The notes under the pieces are model-generated. The model was given only the letters and a program-made list of their open reading frames with translations. It was not told the DNA's origin and made no database searches. From positions 3,720,001 to 3,784,000 of the forward strand of contig NZ_AP022570.1 in the NCBI RefSeq assembly GCF_010728325.1: a stretch of DNA of 64,000 nt, written 5' to 3'. The stretch is from Mycolicibacterium poriferae. Lineage in GTDB: Bacteria > Actinomycetota > Actinomycetes > Mycobacteriales > Mycobacteriaceae. A program made the position numbers and the translations under genes. Position 1 is the stretch's first letter; each line of letters opens with the position of its first letter. This document shows, one piece after another, positions 7,353 through 14,722 of the stretch.

Positions 7353-9737
7353 ATGACAGCCGAGACCGTCGAATTCGACGACATCACCGATGCCCGCTTC
7401 GGCGGGAAGGCCGCCGGCCTCGCCGAGCTGCGTCGCCTCGGCCTCGCAGTACCACCGGGGTTCGTCCTCGCCGAGGCCTCCGCACCGAACGCCGCCGAGG
7501 TCGCCAGGAGACGTTTCGACAGGATGGCCGCAGCCGGGACGATCCCGGTCGCCGTCCGGTCCTCCGCAGTCGGCGAGGACGGCGTGGATCAGTCCTTCGC
7601 CGGCCAGTACGACACCGTGCTGGGCGTCGACTCTGTCGACGCGTTCGCCGCGGCCGTCCGCAGGTGCGCCGAATCGGTGGATTCGCAACGTGCCTCGGCC
7701 TACAGCGGGCATTGCACCACCACCATGAACGTCGTCGTGCAGCAGATGGTCGACGCGCGCGCGGCCGGCGTGGTGTTCACCGCCGACCCAGCCTCCGGCC
7801 GACGCGACCTGATGGTCATCGACGCCGTCGCCGGCCTCGGCGAGGCCCTCGTCGACGGGTCAGCCTCCCCCGAGCATGTCGTGTTGCACTCCGATGGCAG
7901 CACCGCCGTCCACGAAGTGACCGGGTCGGCCGTCCTGACCGCCCGGGACGTCGACGACATCCGGGCGGGAGCGCTGCGGGCCGCGCAGCACTGGGGCCGA
8001 CCACTGGATCTGGAATGGGCGATCGACCGGTCCGGGCGTCTGTGGTGGTTGCAGGCACGCCCGATCACGACGCTGCCCGGGGACCTCAACGAGATGGACT
8101 CCCCGGTGGCTGGGGCCACCCACGTCTACACCCGCTGCAACATCGGCGAGATGATGCCGGGCGCCTTCTGTCCGTTGACGGCGTCGGTGTCGGGCTTCGC
8201 CATCGATTACGCCATGCAGATGACGCAGGTGGTGGCCAGGGCACAGCCGCGCTACGAGTCGCCGTGGCTGCAGGTGGGCTACTTCTACGGACACATGTTC
8301 TTGAACATGACCGAGGGCACGGCGCTGAGTTCCGGAATTCTGGGTAACTCCCTGGAGCAGTTCTCCATGTCCATCTGCGGCCGGGTGATCGATGAACTGG
8401 AACCCAAACCGCCGCAGCCGTTCCGACGCAAACTCGGTAACACGGTCAGGCTCACCTCCCATGCGCTGTCGGCAGGGCCGGCGATCCGTCGGCTCGACCG
8501 CCAGATCTCCGGATTCCGGATACCGACCAGCCGTGACCCCCGCGTCGTGCTACGCCAGCTGGAGACCGGGGTCGACCTGTACTGCGACGTCACACTGACC
8601 CACGTGCGGTCGTCGTCACGCGCCGCGGTCGCGGCCAACGTCCTCGAAAGCCGCCTGATCGCAAAGGCGGTCAAGGACGGGCGCAGCGAGGAGGACGGCC
8701 GGGCCGACGCGATGCGCGTCATGGCCGGCGCCGCCGACGTCGAAAGTGCGGTCATGCTCGAGGAACTCGACGCAGTGGTACGCACGGTGGCCGCAGACAA
8801 CGCGCTCGCCGGGGTCTTTCTCGCCGCGGCACCGGAGGTCGCCGTCACAACGCTTCGCGCCGCAGACAGTCCCAGCGGCGCCGCGCTCCGCCGGTTCCTG
8901 AACCGCCACGGTCACCGCGGCTACCGCGAACTGTGTATGCGCGATCCCTCCTGGGCCGACGACCCGAACGGCCTGGGGACGATGATGCAGGCCATGCTCC
9001 AGGCCGCGCTCGACCCCGCCGACCGTGGTCCGGTATCCCGCGAGTCGCTTGCCCCCGCATCGTCGTCCGTCCGGCTGCTTGCCCGGCTGGCACAGGGCGG
9101 CGCGCGTGGTCGCGAGCACACGAAATCCAAGATGGCGTTGATGGCGCACGCACTCAAGCGCGGCTACCGCCACCTCGGCGAGTTGCTCGCCGGTGCGGGG
9201 CGGCTTCCCGACGCGGACCTGGTCTTCTTCTTCGACCGCACCGAGCTGACTCGCGTCGTCGACTCCGACGACCTCACCGACCTCGTCGAGCGCGCACTGC
9301 AGCGGCGGGAGGCACTGGCGTATCAGGATGCGCTGGAGTTCGAGGACGTATCGGTGGGCCGGCCCACGCCGCGGGTCCTGCGGCGGCCGTGCGCTGCCGC
9401 AGACGGCGAGATCGTCGGCCGGCCGGCCAGCCGGGGCGTCGTCGAAGGCCCTGTGCGCGTGGCGAAGTCGATCCACGAGGCCCGCGCCGTCCAGCGCGGT
9501 GAGATCCTGGTGGCACCGGTCACCGACGTGGGCTGGACGCCGTACTTCACGGTCATCGCCGCTCTGGTCACCGACATCGGAAGCTCGGTGTCGCACGGCG
9601 CGGTGGTGGCCCGCGAATACGGCCTGCCTTGTGTGGTCAACACCCTGGTCGGTACGCAGGTGCTCCAGACCGGCGATCGGGTGCGCGTGGACGGCGACCA
9701 CGGCGTGGTGACACGCCTCGACCCCACGGCGTCGTGA
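7353..9737 (+). CDS. PEP-synthase / rifampicin phosphotransferase-like enzyme
   Basis: A 794-residue protein with two recognisable ends. Residues 1-245 form a PEP/pyruvate-binding ATP-grasp domain (GGKAAGLAELRRLG, VAVRSSAVGED, FAGQYDTVLGV, GVVFTADPASG, LEWAIDRSGRLWWLQARP). The C-terminal 90 residues are a swivelling phosphohistidine domain with His748 in SSVSHGAVVAREYG. The middle (NIGEMMPGAFCPLT, RHGHRGYRELCMRDPSW) resembles the central region of rifampicin phosphotransferases and related PEP-utilising enzymes. Expected chemistry is transfer of the ATP beta-phosphate via the histidine to an acceptor, possibly a small molecule rather than pyruvate. Last gene of the operon; a 27-bp tandem repeat overlaps its 3' end. 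Confidence 0.78.
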   Translation: MTAETVEFDDITDARFGGKAAGLAELRRLGLAVPPGFVLAEASAPNAAEVARRRFDRMAAAGTIPVAVRSSAVGEDGVDQSFAGQYDTVLGVDSVDAFAAAVRRCAESVDSQRASAYSGHCTTTMNVVVQQMVDARAAGVVFTADPASGRRDLMVIDAVAGLGEALVDGSASPEHVVLHSDGSTAVHEVTGSAVLTARDVDDIRAGALRAAQHWGRPLDLEWAIDRSGRLWWLQARPITTLPGDLNEMDSPVAGATHVYTRCNIGEMMPGAFCPLTASVSGFAIDYAMQMTQVVARAQPRYESPWLQVGYFYGHMFLNMTEGTALSSGILGNSLEQFSMSICGRVIDELEPKPPQPFRRKLGNTVRLTSHALSAGPAIRRLDRQISGFRIPTSRDPRVVLRQLETGVDLYCDVTLTHVRSSSRAAVAANVLESRLIAKAVKDGRSEEDGRADAMRVMAGAADVESAVMLEELDAVVRTVAADNALAGVFLAAAPEVAVTTLRAADSPSGAALRRFLNRHGHRGYRELCMRDPSWADDPNGLGTMMQAMLQAALDPADRGPVSRESLAPASSSVRLLARLAQGGARGREHTKSKMALMAHALKRGYRHLGELLAGAGRLPDADLVFFFDRTELTRVVDSDDLTDLVERALQRREALAYQDALEFEDVSVGRPTPRVLRRPCAAADGEIVGRPASRGVVEGPVRVAKSIHEARAVQRGEILVAPVTDVGWTPYFTVIAALVTDIGSSVSHGAVVAREYGLPCVVNTLVGTQVLQTGDRVRVDGDHGVVTRLDPTAS

Positions 9738-9807
9738 CACGCCTCGATCGACCCGGCGTCATGGCACGCCGCGATCGGCCCGGCGTCATGGCACGCCGCG
9801 ATCGTCA
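9727..9807 (+). repeat. 27-bp tandem repeat, three copies, overlapping a stop codon
   Basis: Units at 9727-9753, 9754-9780 and 9781-9807. The first copy contains the last codons and TGA (9735-9737) of the PEP-synthase-like gene; the second and third are nearly identical to each other (CGGCGTCATGGCACGCCGCG...) and differ from the first at a few bases. The array fills most of the gap to the convergent TetR gene. It looks like local duplication of the gene's own 3' end. Confidence 0.85.
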
Positions 9808-9818
9808 CCGAAGGCCCG

Positions 9819-10397
9819 TCACTCCGAAAGGCCCAGCATCCGGCGCGTCAGACTCTTCAGGTGGACACGCAACGTGTCCCCGTCGACGTCGGCCACCAGC
9901 GGGTGCATCACGCACACGCTGATCGCGCTGGACAGGATCGCGGCGTGCAGTCGCGCCTCGACCCCCGCCTCGGTGCCCAGCAGCGTTGCATACAGACGCT
10001 CGACGAACCGCTGGAACGGCTCGTACTCCCCTTGCAGCCTGATGATCACCGGATCGAAGTTCAGTGCGCTGACCACCCCGCGCCGGTCGATGGCCTGATC
10101 GACCATCCGGTCGAGCAGGACTTCGCGCGCACGGGGACCGCCGGCTTCAGCGTCGTCGAGGGCATCCTCGAGCGCGGCCATCTCGCGTTCCGTGATCGCG
10201 ATGACGATTTCCTCTTTGGTCCGGAACTGCCGGTAGACCGCGGCCTTCGTGACTCCCATCGCGTCCGCGATCATCTGCAGCGAGGTCCCGCTGACGCCGT
10301 GCTCGGCGATGAGAACCAAAGCCGCGTCCAGTACCCGTGTCTGCGCCGCGGTGCGCCGGATCGCGCGAAAGCTGCGGACTTCGTGCGGGGACGTCAC
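9819..10397 (-). CDS. TetR-family regulator of the 10.5-13 kb membrane operon
   Basis: A 192-residue TetR protein with its helix-turn-helix at about residues 15-60 (VLDAALVLIAEHGVSGTSL, MGVTKAAVYRQFRTKEEIV) and a C-terminal helical domain. GTG 10397 is chosen because TATCCT (complement of 10404-10409) lies exactly 6 nt upstream, a leaderless promoter, and the operator lies just beyond. A much longer frame to 10601 would run through the operator and into the divergent gene. It almost certainly represses the divergent operon through the long inverted repeat at 10426-10471. Ligand unknown. Confidence 0.88.
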   Translation of the reverse strand: MTSPHEVRSFRAIRRTAAQTRVLDAALVLIAEHGVSGTSLQMIADAMGVTKAAVYRQFRTKEEIVIAITEREMAALEDALDDAEAGGPRAREVLLDRMVDQAIDRRGVVSALNFDPVIIRLQGEYEPFQRFVERLYATLLGTEAGVEARLHAAILSSAISVCVMHPLVADVDGDTLRVHLKSLTRRMLGLSE

Positions 10398-10425
10398 AGC
10401 GTCAGGATAACGAACGATTGACCGG

Positions 10426-10471
10426 GTGGTTGCCGATCGGCTACCGTGCCGAGTAGCCGATCGGCAACCAC
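10426..10471. promoter_or_regulatory. TetR operator: perfect 18-bp inverted repeat with nested palindromes
   Basis: GTGGTTGCCGATCGGCTA (10426-10443) is repeated exactly as its reverse complement at 10454-10471 across a 10-nt spacer. Each arm itself contains the palindrome GCCGATCGGC, so two TetR dimers could bind side by side. It occupies the space between the leaderless TetR start and the start of the membrane operon (10483), ending 11 nt before that start. Confidence 0.8.
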
Positions 10472-10482
10472 GAGTGAGGTTC

Positions 10483-11196
10483 ATGATGCGACGCACGGAC
10501 GGTGAGCTCATCCTCTTCTGGACACTGCCGGCGGTGGCGCTCATCTGGATCAGTGCGTTCTTTCTGTTTCCCGGCTTCCTGCATCCGATGTCTCCGACCA
10601 TGTCCGCCGAGGAGGTCGCGGGCTTCTACCGTGACGAAGCTGCGCGGATCCGCTACAGCATGATCCTGTTCAACTGGTTCGGTGTCGGTCTGGTGCCTGT
10701 GGTGGTGCTGCTGGCCCTGCAGGTGCGCCGGATGGCCCATCGCACGCCGATCCTGTCCTACAGCCTGATCGCCTGCGCGGGCGGGCCTCCCGCACTGTTC
10801 CTGATCGCCAACATGTTCTGGCTTCTCGGCGCATTCCGTCCTGACCGCGCTCCGGATCTCACCATGCTGTTCAACGATCTGGCCTGGATCACGTTCTCGG
10901 TCATGGTGTCCTATCTCATCGCACAGTGTCTGCTGCTGGCGCTGGCGATCTACTGGGATCGCAACGATACCCCGGTCTTTCGGCCCTGGGTGGCCCACTT
11001 CAACGTGGCGACCGCGGTCGCCCTGATGCCTGCGGCGTTCACGGCGCTGGCGCTCGACGGGCCCTTCGCCTGGGACGGGCTGCTGAGCTTCTGGCTCAAG
11101 AACATCGCCATCGCGACGTGGATCATCGTGATGGGAGTCGTTCTCGGACAGACGATCATGCGTCAGCGACGCAGTGCCGAGCAGGTGTCGGTGTGA
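10483..11196 (+). CDS. six-TM membrane protein, paralogue A
   Basis: A 237-residue integral membrane protein with about six hydrophobic helices. It is paralogous to the next gene: both contain a GA(F/L)RPDRxP signature between helices 3 and 4, then a D(L/F)A helix, a (Y/L)WDRN/LLDRN loop and an N-x-x-x-A helix. I do not recognise a named family. Tandem ATGs at 10483 and 10486 follow GTGAGGT; the longer frame from 10426 crosses the operator and is rejected. First gene of the TetR-controlled operon, overlapping the next by 4 nt. Co-expression with oxidase subunit III- and IV-like proteins suggests a shared membrane complex (inference). Confidence 0.75.
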   Translation: MMRRTDGELILFWTLPAVALIWISAFFLFPGFLHPMSPTMSAEEVAGFYRDEAARIRYSMILFNWFGVGLVPVVVLLALQVRRMAHRTPILSYSLIACAGGPPALFLIANMFWLLGAFRPDRAPDLTMLFNDLAWITFSVMVSYLIAQCLLLALAIYWDRNDTPVFRPWVAHFNVATAVALMPAAFTALALDGPFAWDGLLSFWLKNIAIATWIIVMGVVLGQTIMRQRRSAEQVSV

Positions 11197-11987
11197 GCAC
11201 CCGGCTGGCGCGCGTCCGCTGGAACCTGACTCGCAGTCCCAAACGGGAGTTGTGGTTCTCCTGGTACGTGATGGTCGTCTTCTACAACCTGTACGGCTTG
11301 TTGTTCGTCATCGTCACCCGCGTGCAGCCACCGCCGAGCCCCGGCTGGGGCACCCCGACGGTGGTCGCCTGGTTCACCGATCACCAGCTGGGGCTGCTCG
11401 CCGGGTTCGGTGCCGTGTTCCTCGTGGCGGGCATGTGCGGACCGATGAACGCGCTGCTGGCCTACTCGATGCGGCGCATGTCGGTCAGCCCGGTTTTCGC
11501 CTACTCGTACATGATCATGTACGCGCTCGCCGCGGTTCCCGGGATGTTGGTGATGGCCATCGCGATGACGGTCGGGGCACTGCGCCCCGACCGCGATCCT
11601 GAAGTCGTCATGTGGCTGTACGATTTCGCCTTTTTGTCCTTCAGCGGAACCATGGGCGTGTTCCTGATCGGCTCCCTGGTGTGGATGGTCGCAATCCTGC
11701 TGGACCGCAACGGCGTCTTCCCCAAGTGGTTCGGATACCTGAACCTGTGCAACGCCCTCACCGAGGTCGTGGTCGCGCCCGCGTGGATGTTCCAGCGGGG
11801 CGCGCTGGCCTGGCACGGCGCGATCGCCTGGTGGATCAACGTTTTCGTGTTCGCGTTCTACACCTGCGTGTTCATCGTGTTGCTGCGCGGGATGATCGAG
11901 CGGGAGGATTTCGGCACGGGACCGCTGCCGGACCCCGGCCCCGAAGGCGCCGTCGGTCATCGCGATCCGGTCGAGGCAGCTCGATGA
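11193..11987 (+). CDS. six-TM membrane protein, paralogue B
   Basis: A 264-residue integral membrane protein, homologous by eye to the preceding gene. GALRPDRDPEVVMWLYDFA here matches GAFRPDRAPDLTMLFNDLA there, and ILLDRNGVFPKWFGYLNLCNA aligns with the next helix. It differs in a basic N-terminus (TRSPKRELWFSW) and a hydrophilic tail of about 30 residues. GTG 11193 overlaps the previous stop (GTGA), and its own stop overlaps the next ATG (ATGA), so the genes are translationally coupled. No histidine pattern typical of oxidase subunit I is visible. Function unknown. Confidence 0.75.
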   Translation: MSTRLARVRWNLTRSPKRELWFSWYVMVVFYNLYGLLFVIVTRVQPPPSPGWGTPTVVAWFTDHQLGLLAGFGAVFLVAGMCGPMNALLAYSMRRMSVSPVFAYSYMIMYALAAVPGMLVMAIAMTVGALRPDRDPEVVMWLYDFAFLSFSGTMGVFLIGSLVWMVAILLDRNGVFPKWFGYLNLCNALTEVVVAPAWMFQRGALAWHGAIAWWINVFVFAFYTCVFIVLLRGMIEREDFGTGPLPDPGPEGAVGHRDPVEAAR

Positions 11988-12568
11988 GCACAAGTATCGA
12001 GCCGCTGGAGCGCAGCAGACGCGAATTCGTGCCCGGTCAGCCCGACATGTGGATGTTCGTGCTGTTCGAGACGCTGCTGTTCACCGGCTACTTCTCGGTC
12101 TATCTGGTGACGCGCACCCAGAACGAGGAGCTTTTCCTGCAGGCGCAGGGCGATCTCGACCTGCGCTTCGGCGTGTTCAACACGATCGCGCTGCTGCTGG
12201 GTTCCTGGGCGATCGCCCGGTGTGTGCAGGCCTCCCGGGCGGGGGCCTGTCGGTCAGCCCTGAGAAACGTCTTCCTGGCCATCGGCTGCGGCGTGGTGTT
12301 CGCGGCAACCAAGGTGACCGAGTGGGTCGCCGAGATCCGCATGGGCAACACGTTCACCACCAACGAGTTCTTCCAGCACTACTACTTTCTCACCGCGATC
12401 CACTTCATCCATCTGCTGATCGGCTTCGTCGTGCTCGGCGTCGTCGTCTACCAGCTGTGGAGCCCGGCGCGGCGCTCCCAGCAGTTGGTCGAGACAGGGG
12501 CGACCTATTGGCACACCGTCGATTTCCTCTGGGTCCTGATCTTCGCGCTGCTCTACGTCGTGAGATGA
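11984..12568 (+). CDS. cytochrome c oxidase subunit III-like (NorE-type) protein
   Basis: A 194-residue protein with five hydrophobic helices. The N-terminus PGQPDMWMFVLFETLLFTGYF is characteristic of subunit III-like/NorE proteins, which start with a helix carrying the MW-FE pattern. The ending TGATYWHTVDFLWVLIFALLYV is the conserved final helix of the heme-copper oxidase subunit III family (W-H-x-V-D-x-x-W). Subunit III is non-catalytic and binds next to subunit I. No subunit I or II is encoded nearby, so the protein may serve a distant oxidase/NO reductase or a different complex. ATG 11984 overlaps the previous stop. Confidence 0.85.
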   Translation: MSTSIEPLERSRREFVPGQPDMWMFVLFETLLFTGYFSVYLVTRTQNEELFLQAQGDLDLRFGVFNTIALLLGSWAIARCVQASRAGACRSALRNVFLAIGCGVVFAATKVTEWVAEIRMGNTFTTNEFFQHYYFLTAIHFIHLLIGFVVLGVVVYQLWSPARRSQQLVETGATYWHTVDFLWVLIFALLYVVR

Positions 12569-12645
12569 ACCGAGCCGTGAGATGAACCGAGCCGTGAGTC
12601 GACCGGGGGTCGTGAGATGAACCGAGCCGTCAGATCGATCGGGCC
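12560..12645 (+). repeat. 17-bp tandem repeat overlapping the subunit III-like stop codon
   Basis: GTGAGATGAACCGAGCC occurs at 12560-12576, 12577-12593 and 12612-12628, with diverged units at 12594-12611 and 12629-12645. The first copy includes the final codons and TGA (12566-12568) of the subunit III-like gene. The array fills the space before the ribosome-binding site of the subunit IV-like gene. Confidence 0.85.
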
Positions 12646-12658
12646 TTGAAGGGAAGCC

Positions 12659-12952
12659 ATGACGAGCACGAACTCCAGAAGGCTACTGATCGTCTGGGCC
12701 GTCCTGGCCGCGATGACGCTGGTGTATGTCTGGATGGATCACGCGGTAGACGAGTCGGGCACGCTGCGCGCCAGCACAGTCGTCACCGTCACCGCCATCC
12801 TGATCGCTCTGGTGAAGGTGCGGATCATCTTCCGAGAGTTCATGGAAGTCCGTCACGCGCCGGCGTGGCTTCGGCGACTCACCGATGCCTGGGTCCTGCT
12901 GCTCGGCGCCGCCTTACTCGGGTCGTACTTCATCGGGACGGCCGTCGCCTGA
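12659..12952 (+). CDS. cytochrome c oxidase subunit IV-like protein (COX4_pro type)
   Basis: A 97-residue protein with three hydrophobic helices. The central VKVRIIFREFMEVRHAP motif is typical of the prokaryotic subunit IV/NorF-like family, in which a conserved K-x-x-x-I-x-x-x-F-M-E-x-R lies between helices 2 and 3. GAAGGGAAGCC precedes ATG 12659. It is separated from the subunit III-like gene by the 17-bp repeat array but is on the same strand, and III/IV-like pairs commonly occur together, so it is the probable last gene of the operon. Its last 39 nt overlap the convergent antiporter gene. Confidence 0.82.
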   Translation: MTSTNSRRLLIVWAVLAAMTLVYVWMDHAVDESGTLRASTVVTVTAILIALVKVRIIFREFMEVRHAPAWLRRLTDAWVLLLGAALLGSYFIGTAVA

Positions 12953-14533
12953 TTGACGTTCGCGCTCACCGCCGGCCACCTGGTCGGCCAGCTCCAGCCC
13001 GGCACCGGCGTAGACGTTGAACGCGATGTCGACACCGTGCTCCTTGGCCCACGCCACTTCGTCGTCGTAACGGGCGACCGCGGCCACCGTTCCACCGAAA
13101 CCCGATTCCCGCAGACACTCCAGGGCGGTGACGTTGGCACCGTGGCGCGGCATCGCGAGCACGGCCATCCGCACCGAGTCGGACCGCTGGAGTTGCATCC
13201 AGAAATGCAGATCGGTGGCGTCACCCTCGATGACCCGCAGGCCCTGCTCGTCGAGGCGACCGATCCGCGGCCCGTCATAGTCCACCCCGACGACCCGCAG
13301 CCCGTAATGCTCCGTCAGGCGCTGATAGGCGGCATACCCCACCCGGCCCATGCCGATGACGACGACCTCGGCGTCACCGGCGTCACCGGAGCGTTCCTCG
13401 GGGTGCAGGGTGTCTTCGTCCTGGGCCGGCAACCGTGCGGCGATCTTCTCGACCATCAGGTGCCCGCGGCCGTTGACCAACGCCGAAACCACGAAACTCA
13501 GCGCCACCGCGATGGACATCTCCACCAGCCAGGCTTCGGCCAGCAACCCGACCGATACGCCCACCGACACGACGATCAGCCCGAATTCCGAGTAGTTCAT
13601 CAGGCTCAATCCGGCCAGGATCGCGGTCCGGTGGCGCAGCTTCATCATGGTCAGCAGCGTGATGTACCAGCCCGCCTTGAACGGCAGCAACAGCACCATC
13701 AGCACCGCGACGGCGATGGTGGGCAGGTCCGGCAGTCCGGTCAGCCCGATCGAGACGAAGAAACCGACCAGCAGCAGTTCCTTGATGTGGAACAGTGAGC
13801 GGGCCAGCTCCGAGGACGCAGGATGGGACGCGAGCAGCACCCCCATGATGAGCGCGCCCAGGTCACCCTTGAGCCCGACCGCGGTGAACAACGCGTAACC
13901 GGGCACCAGCGCCATGACGATGCCGAACAGTGACTGCATCTCACCGTGACCCAGGCGGCTCCAGACCTTGCGCAAAATGCGGGTCAGCGGCCACAGGCCC
14001 ACCAGCGCCAACGCCCACGGGCTGGGCAGATGCCCGCTGGTCGCGGTCAGGAACACCACGGCGATGATGTCCTGCATGACGAGTATGCCGATGGCGACAC
14101 GGCCATAGAGGGCGTGCGACTCACCGCGCTCCTCGAGAACCTTGACCACGAACACGGTGCTGGAGAAGGACAACGCGAACGCCAGCAACGCGATGGTCTG
14201 CATGCTCTGTCCGACCAGCATCGCCACGCCCGCCACGGCCGCCAGCCACAGCGCGGCGCCACCGAGCACGACGCTGATCAGCATGTGCACCGAGGTGGTC
14301 AACCACACCTCGCGGCGCAACAATATCCGGACGTCGAGCTTGAGCCCGATGGCGAACAGCAACAGCGTGACGCCCAGGTCGGCCAGCACGTCCAGTTGCG
14401 GCACCTCGGCGACGTCGAGGGCGTTGATGACGAAGCCCGCCGCCAGGAATCCCACCAACGGAGGCAGCCGAACCGCCAGGGCGAGCCCGCCGAGCCCGAA
14501 GGTGATGACGAGATAGATGGCGACAACAGTCAC
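12914..14533 (-). CDS. CPA2-family cation/proton antiporter with TrkA-N domain
   Basis: A 539-residue protein. The first ~390 residues contain 11-13 transmembrane helices of the KefB/CPA2 type (LAAGFVINALDVAEVPQLD, LGVTLLLFAIGLKLD, FALSFSSTVFVVKVLEERGE, VMQDIIAVVFL). The cytosolic C-terminus carries a RCK/TrkA-N Rossmann domain (VVIGMGRVGYAAYQ, VVGVDYD, VIEGDATD). It should exchange K+ or Na+ for H+ under nucleotide control. GTG 14533 is preferred because GGGGGA lies just upstream; ATG 14563 is an alternative. The 3' end overlaps the subunit IV-like gene by 39 nt tail to tail. Confidence 0.88.
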   Translation of the reverse strand: MTVVAIYLVITFGLGGLALAVRLPPLVGFLAAGFVINALDVAEVPQLDVLADLGVTLLLFAIGLKLDVRILLRREVWLTTSVHMLISVVLGGAALWLAAVAGVAMLVGQSMQTIALLAFALSFSSTVFVVKVLEERGESHALYGRVAIGILVMQDIIAVVFLTATSGHLPSPWALALVGLWPLTRILRKVWSRLGHGEMQSLFGIVMALVPGYALFTAVGLKGDLGALIMGVLLASHPASSELARSLFHIKELLLVGFFVSIGLTGLPDLPTIAVAVLMVLLLPFKAGWYITLLTMMKLRHRTAILAGLSLMNYSEFGLIVVSVGVSVGLLAEAWLVEMSIAVALSFVVSALVNGRGHLMVEKIAARLPAQDEDTLHPEERSGDAGDAEVVVIGMGRVGYAAYQRLTEHYGLRVVGVDYDGPRIGRLDEQGLRVIEGDATDLHFWMQLQRSDSVRMAVLAMPRHGANVTALECLRESGFGGTVAAVARYDDEVAWAKEHGVDIAFNVYAGAGLELADQVAGGERERQSGDGRPDEVRPE

Positions 14534-14722
14534 GCGCAATCCCCCTGCCCGGTGGGGCGTCATGGTCGCCGAACCCGCCGGCGACACCGGTGTGCTGATG
14601 GAGTCCTGCCAGTATCGTGACAAACTCGCTCGGCCTCTGCCGACCTCCACTCGCCCAGCGCGTCGGCCGCGGGTGCTCGCCCGCCGACCCTTCAGCGTGT
14701 CTGCGGGCTGATCACGCGCGAC

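Noticed and set aside
9727..9807. CRISPR-like array
   Set aside because: Units are directly adjacent with no unique spacers, and no cas genes are present; the same holds for the other repeat arrays.
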